Source: RHKX01 sp964497825
GTDB taxonomy: Bacteria; Actinomycetota; Thermoleophilia; Solirubrobacterales; 70-9
Direction: 5' to 3'
Assembly (NCBI GenBank): GCA_964497825.1
Contig: CAZCFA010000016.1
Location: 1 to 44,439 of the forward strand
DNA: 44,439 bases
The notes below the pieces were generated by a model that saw nothing but the letters and a program-made list of their open reading frames with translations, had not been told where the DNA came from and searched no databases. How positions within the stretch are numbered: the first letter of the stretch is position 1; every line of letters starts with the position of its first letter. Of this stretch, positions 43,205-44,439 are shown piece by piece. A program made the position numbers and the translations under genes.

Positions 43205-44439
43205 TCAGACGGTGAGCTTCGGCTTGACCCGGTCGAGGAAATCGCGGGGGAAGCCCGGGATCTCGTCGAGCTCATCGACCGACGAGAAGCCGCCGCCGCG
43301 CTCGCGGTGGGCGAGGACGCGACCGGTCTGGGTGACCGAGAGCCCGGCCCGGCGAAGCTCCTCGAACGACGCCGAGTTGAGGCTGATCGGCGCGGCCGCC
43401 GATTCAGGGTCCGCGGTGGAGGTCTCGCCCGGCTGACCGGGGCTGCCGACGCGCTCCGACGCGCCCTCGTTCTCGAAGTCGGGCGCGACCGGCAGCTCTT
43501 CGCCGCGGTCGGCGGCCGATCCGGTCAGCGCGCCGAGCGAGGGCAGGTCGGCGGTCCTGATCACGACCTCCTCGGGCTCGGACCGCTGCTCCTCCTCGGC
43601 AGGCGACTCCGACCTGGGGGCCGCTGCGACCGACTCCGGCGCGGCCTCCGCGGCGGGCGACTCCGGCCCAGGCTCTCCCGCGGCCGGCTCCGGCGCGGCT
43701 TCCTCCGGCGCCGGCTCCGGCCCGGGGCCGCCGGCGACCGCCGGGCCCGCGGCGGGCGCGGCGGGCTCACGGGCGGGCTCGGCCGGCGGCGGCGCGTCAC
43801 CGGGGTCGAGCGGCTTGGCGACGCCGGCCACGGCCTCGCGGGCCCGGGCCTCGGCCTCGCGGGCACGCCCCTCGGCCTCGTTGATCCGCTCCAGCATCTC
43901 GTGCAGATGGCGCTCGCGGTCGGCCTCCTCGCGGCGTAGCTCGGCGAGCTTCTCGGCGCGCTCGGCGCGCTGCTCGGCCTCGCCCGCCTGCGCCTCGATC
44001 TCGTCGAGCCGGCGCTGCGCCTCCTGCATCGCCTGCTCGATGACGCTCTTGTGCGCCGCGATCGTCGACTCGGTGCGCTCGAGCTCCGCCTGGAGCTCCT
44101 GATCGCGGCGGCGGCGACGCTCGATCTGCTCGTCGGCCAGCTTCAGCTCGCCGGCCAGCGGCGTCCCCTCGTCCGGCTGCTCGGTGCCGGCGCGGGCGAC
44201 GTCGTCTGATGCGAAGCGGGCCTCGGCCTCGCTGCCTTCGGCCGCCATCCGCACGCCCTCGACCTCGCGGATCCTGCGCTCGGCGCCGGCCTCGGCGCCG
44301 GCGGCGCGGGCGGCGACGATCGCATCGTCCTCGCGTCGCTCGGCGCTCGCCAGCCGCGCCGCCGGATCGGCGGGCGGCGGCGGCTCGACGCCGCCGACGA
44401 GCGCCGCCTCGGGCGGGGTCACGGCTCCGGCGCCCGGCG
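43205..44439 (-). CDS. Coiled-coil protein with C-terminal helix-hairpin-helix domain, 5'-truncated by the window edge
   Basis: The frame stays open to the window edge, so the start is outside or at the GTG at 44422. Counting from that GTG, about 70-205 is a long coiled coil rich in Arg/Glu/Ala (AEQRAERAEKLAELRREEAD), followed by a Pro/Ala/Glu-rich disordered linker (about 210-340). The C-terminal ~60 residues form a ComEA-type helix-hairpin-helix: LNSASFEELRRAGLSVTQTG, then DELDEIPGFPRDFLDRVKP. This domain usually binds DNA without sequence specificity, but in ComEA-like proteins it is also found in other contexts. No signal peptide is visible in this part. The convergent flavoprotein gene lies 25 bases away. 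Confidence 0.7.
   Translation of the reverse strand, partial: PGAGAVTPPEAALVGGVEPPPPADPAARLASAERREDDAIVAARAAGAEAGAERRIREVEGVRMAAEGSEAEARFASDDVARAGTEQPDEGTPLAGELKLADEQIERRRRRDQELQAELERTESTIAAHKSVIEQAMQEAQRRLDEIEAQAGEAEQRAERAEKLAELRREEADRERHLHEMLERINEAEGRAREAEARAREAVAGVAKPLDPGDAPPPAEPAREPAAPAAGPAVAGGPGPEPAPEEAAPEPAAGEPGPESPAAEAAPESVAAAPRSESPAEEEQRSEPEEVVIRTADLPSLGALTGSAADRGEELPVAPDFENEGASERVGSPGQPGETSTADPESAAAPISLNSASFEELRRAGLSVTQTGRVLAHRERGGGFSSVDELDEIPGFPRDFLDRVKPKLTV

Overview
The window is very GC-rich, with dense genes on both strands, frequent GTG starts, short gaps and start codons that often sit 6-7 bases after a TANNNT box (leaderless transcription). A c-di-AMP riboswitch before an M23 peptidase, a mycobacterium-like fabG4/thiolase/hydratase lipid cluster and repeat-filled spacers all fit a high-GC actinobacterium. 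My inference is class Thermoleophilia (Solirubrobacterales-like); no rRNA or tRNA gene is present to confirm it.

Layout. 1-9 kb: the 3' part of a polyphosphate kinase 2 gene, a repeat spacer with three large hairpins, a long acyl-CoA dehydrogenase, a serine hydrolase, an SDR with a TetR-type operator in its leader, an M20 peptidase divergent from a metallo-beta-lactamase-fold hydrolase, another repeat spacer and a glyoxalase-like protein. 9.3-11.4 kb: a cell-wall pair, an M23 endopeptidase under a c-di-AMP riboswitch and a coiled-coil NlpC/P60-like protein. 11.7-17.9 kb: a five-gene minus-strand lipid operon (two acyl-CoA dehydrogenases, thiolase, high-molecular-weight FabG, MaoC hydratase). 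18-22.2 kb: a lipoprotein, a TesB-like thioesterase, and a polar amino-acid ABC importer. 22.2-28.9 kb: a palindrome-rich spacer, then gltB-gltD (glutamate synthase). 28.9-29.6 kb: an alternating tandem array. 29.7-38.9 kb: two membrane proteins, a sensor with both GGDEF and HD-GYP domains, a CPA1 antiporter, a histidine phosphatase, an SCP2 protein, a presenilin-like GxGD membrane protein, and a GST whose gene starts inside the preceding one. 39-39.4 kb: an unexplained, less GC-rich, structured stretch with tiny ORFs. 39.4-44.4 kb: a cupin, a small membrane protein, a secreted serine hydrolase, a small unknown protein, a flavin disulfide reductase and a coiled-coil/helix-hairpin-helix protein running off the end.

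Functionally the genes cover fatty acyl-CoA turnover, nitrogen assimilation (amino-acid uptake beside GOGAT), wall remodelling coupled to c-di-AMP, and c-di-GMP signalling. The most unusual content is the presenilin-like protein and the spacers of about 340-780 bp, where locus-specific tandem repeats and long palindromes have accumulated, in two cases by duplication across a stop codon.
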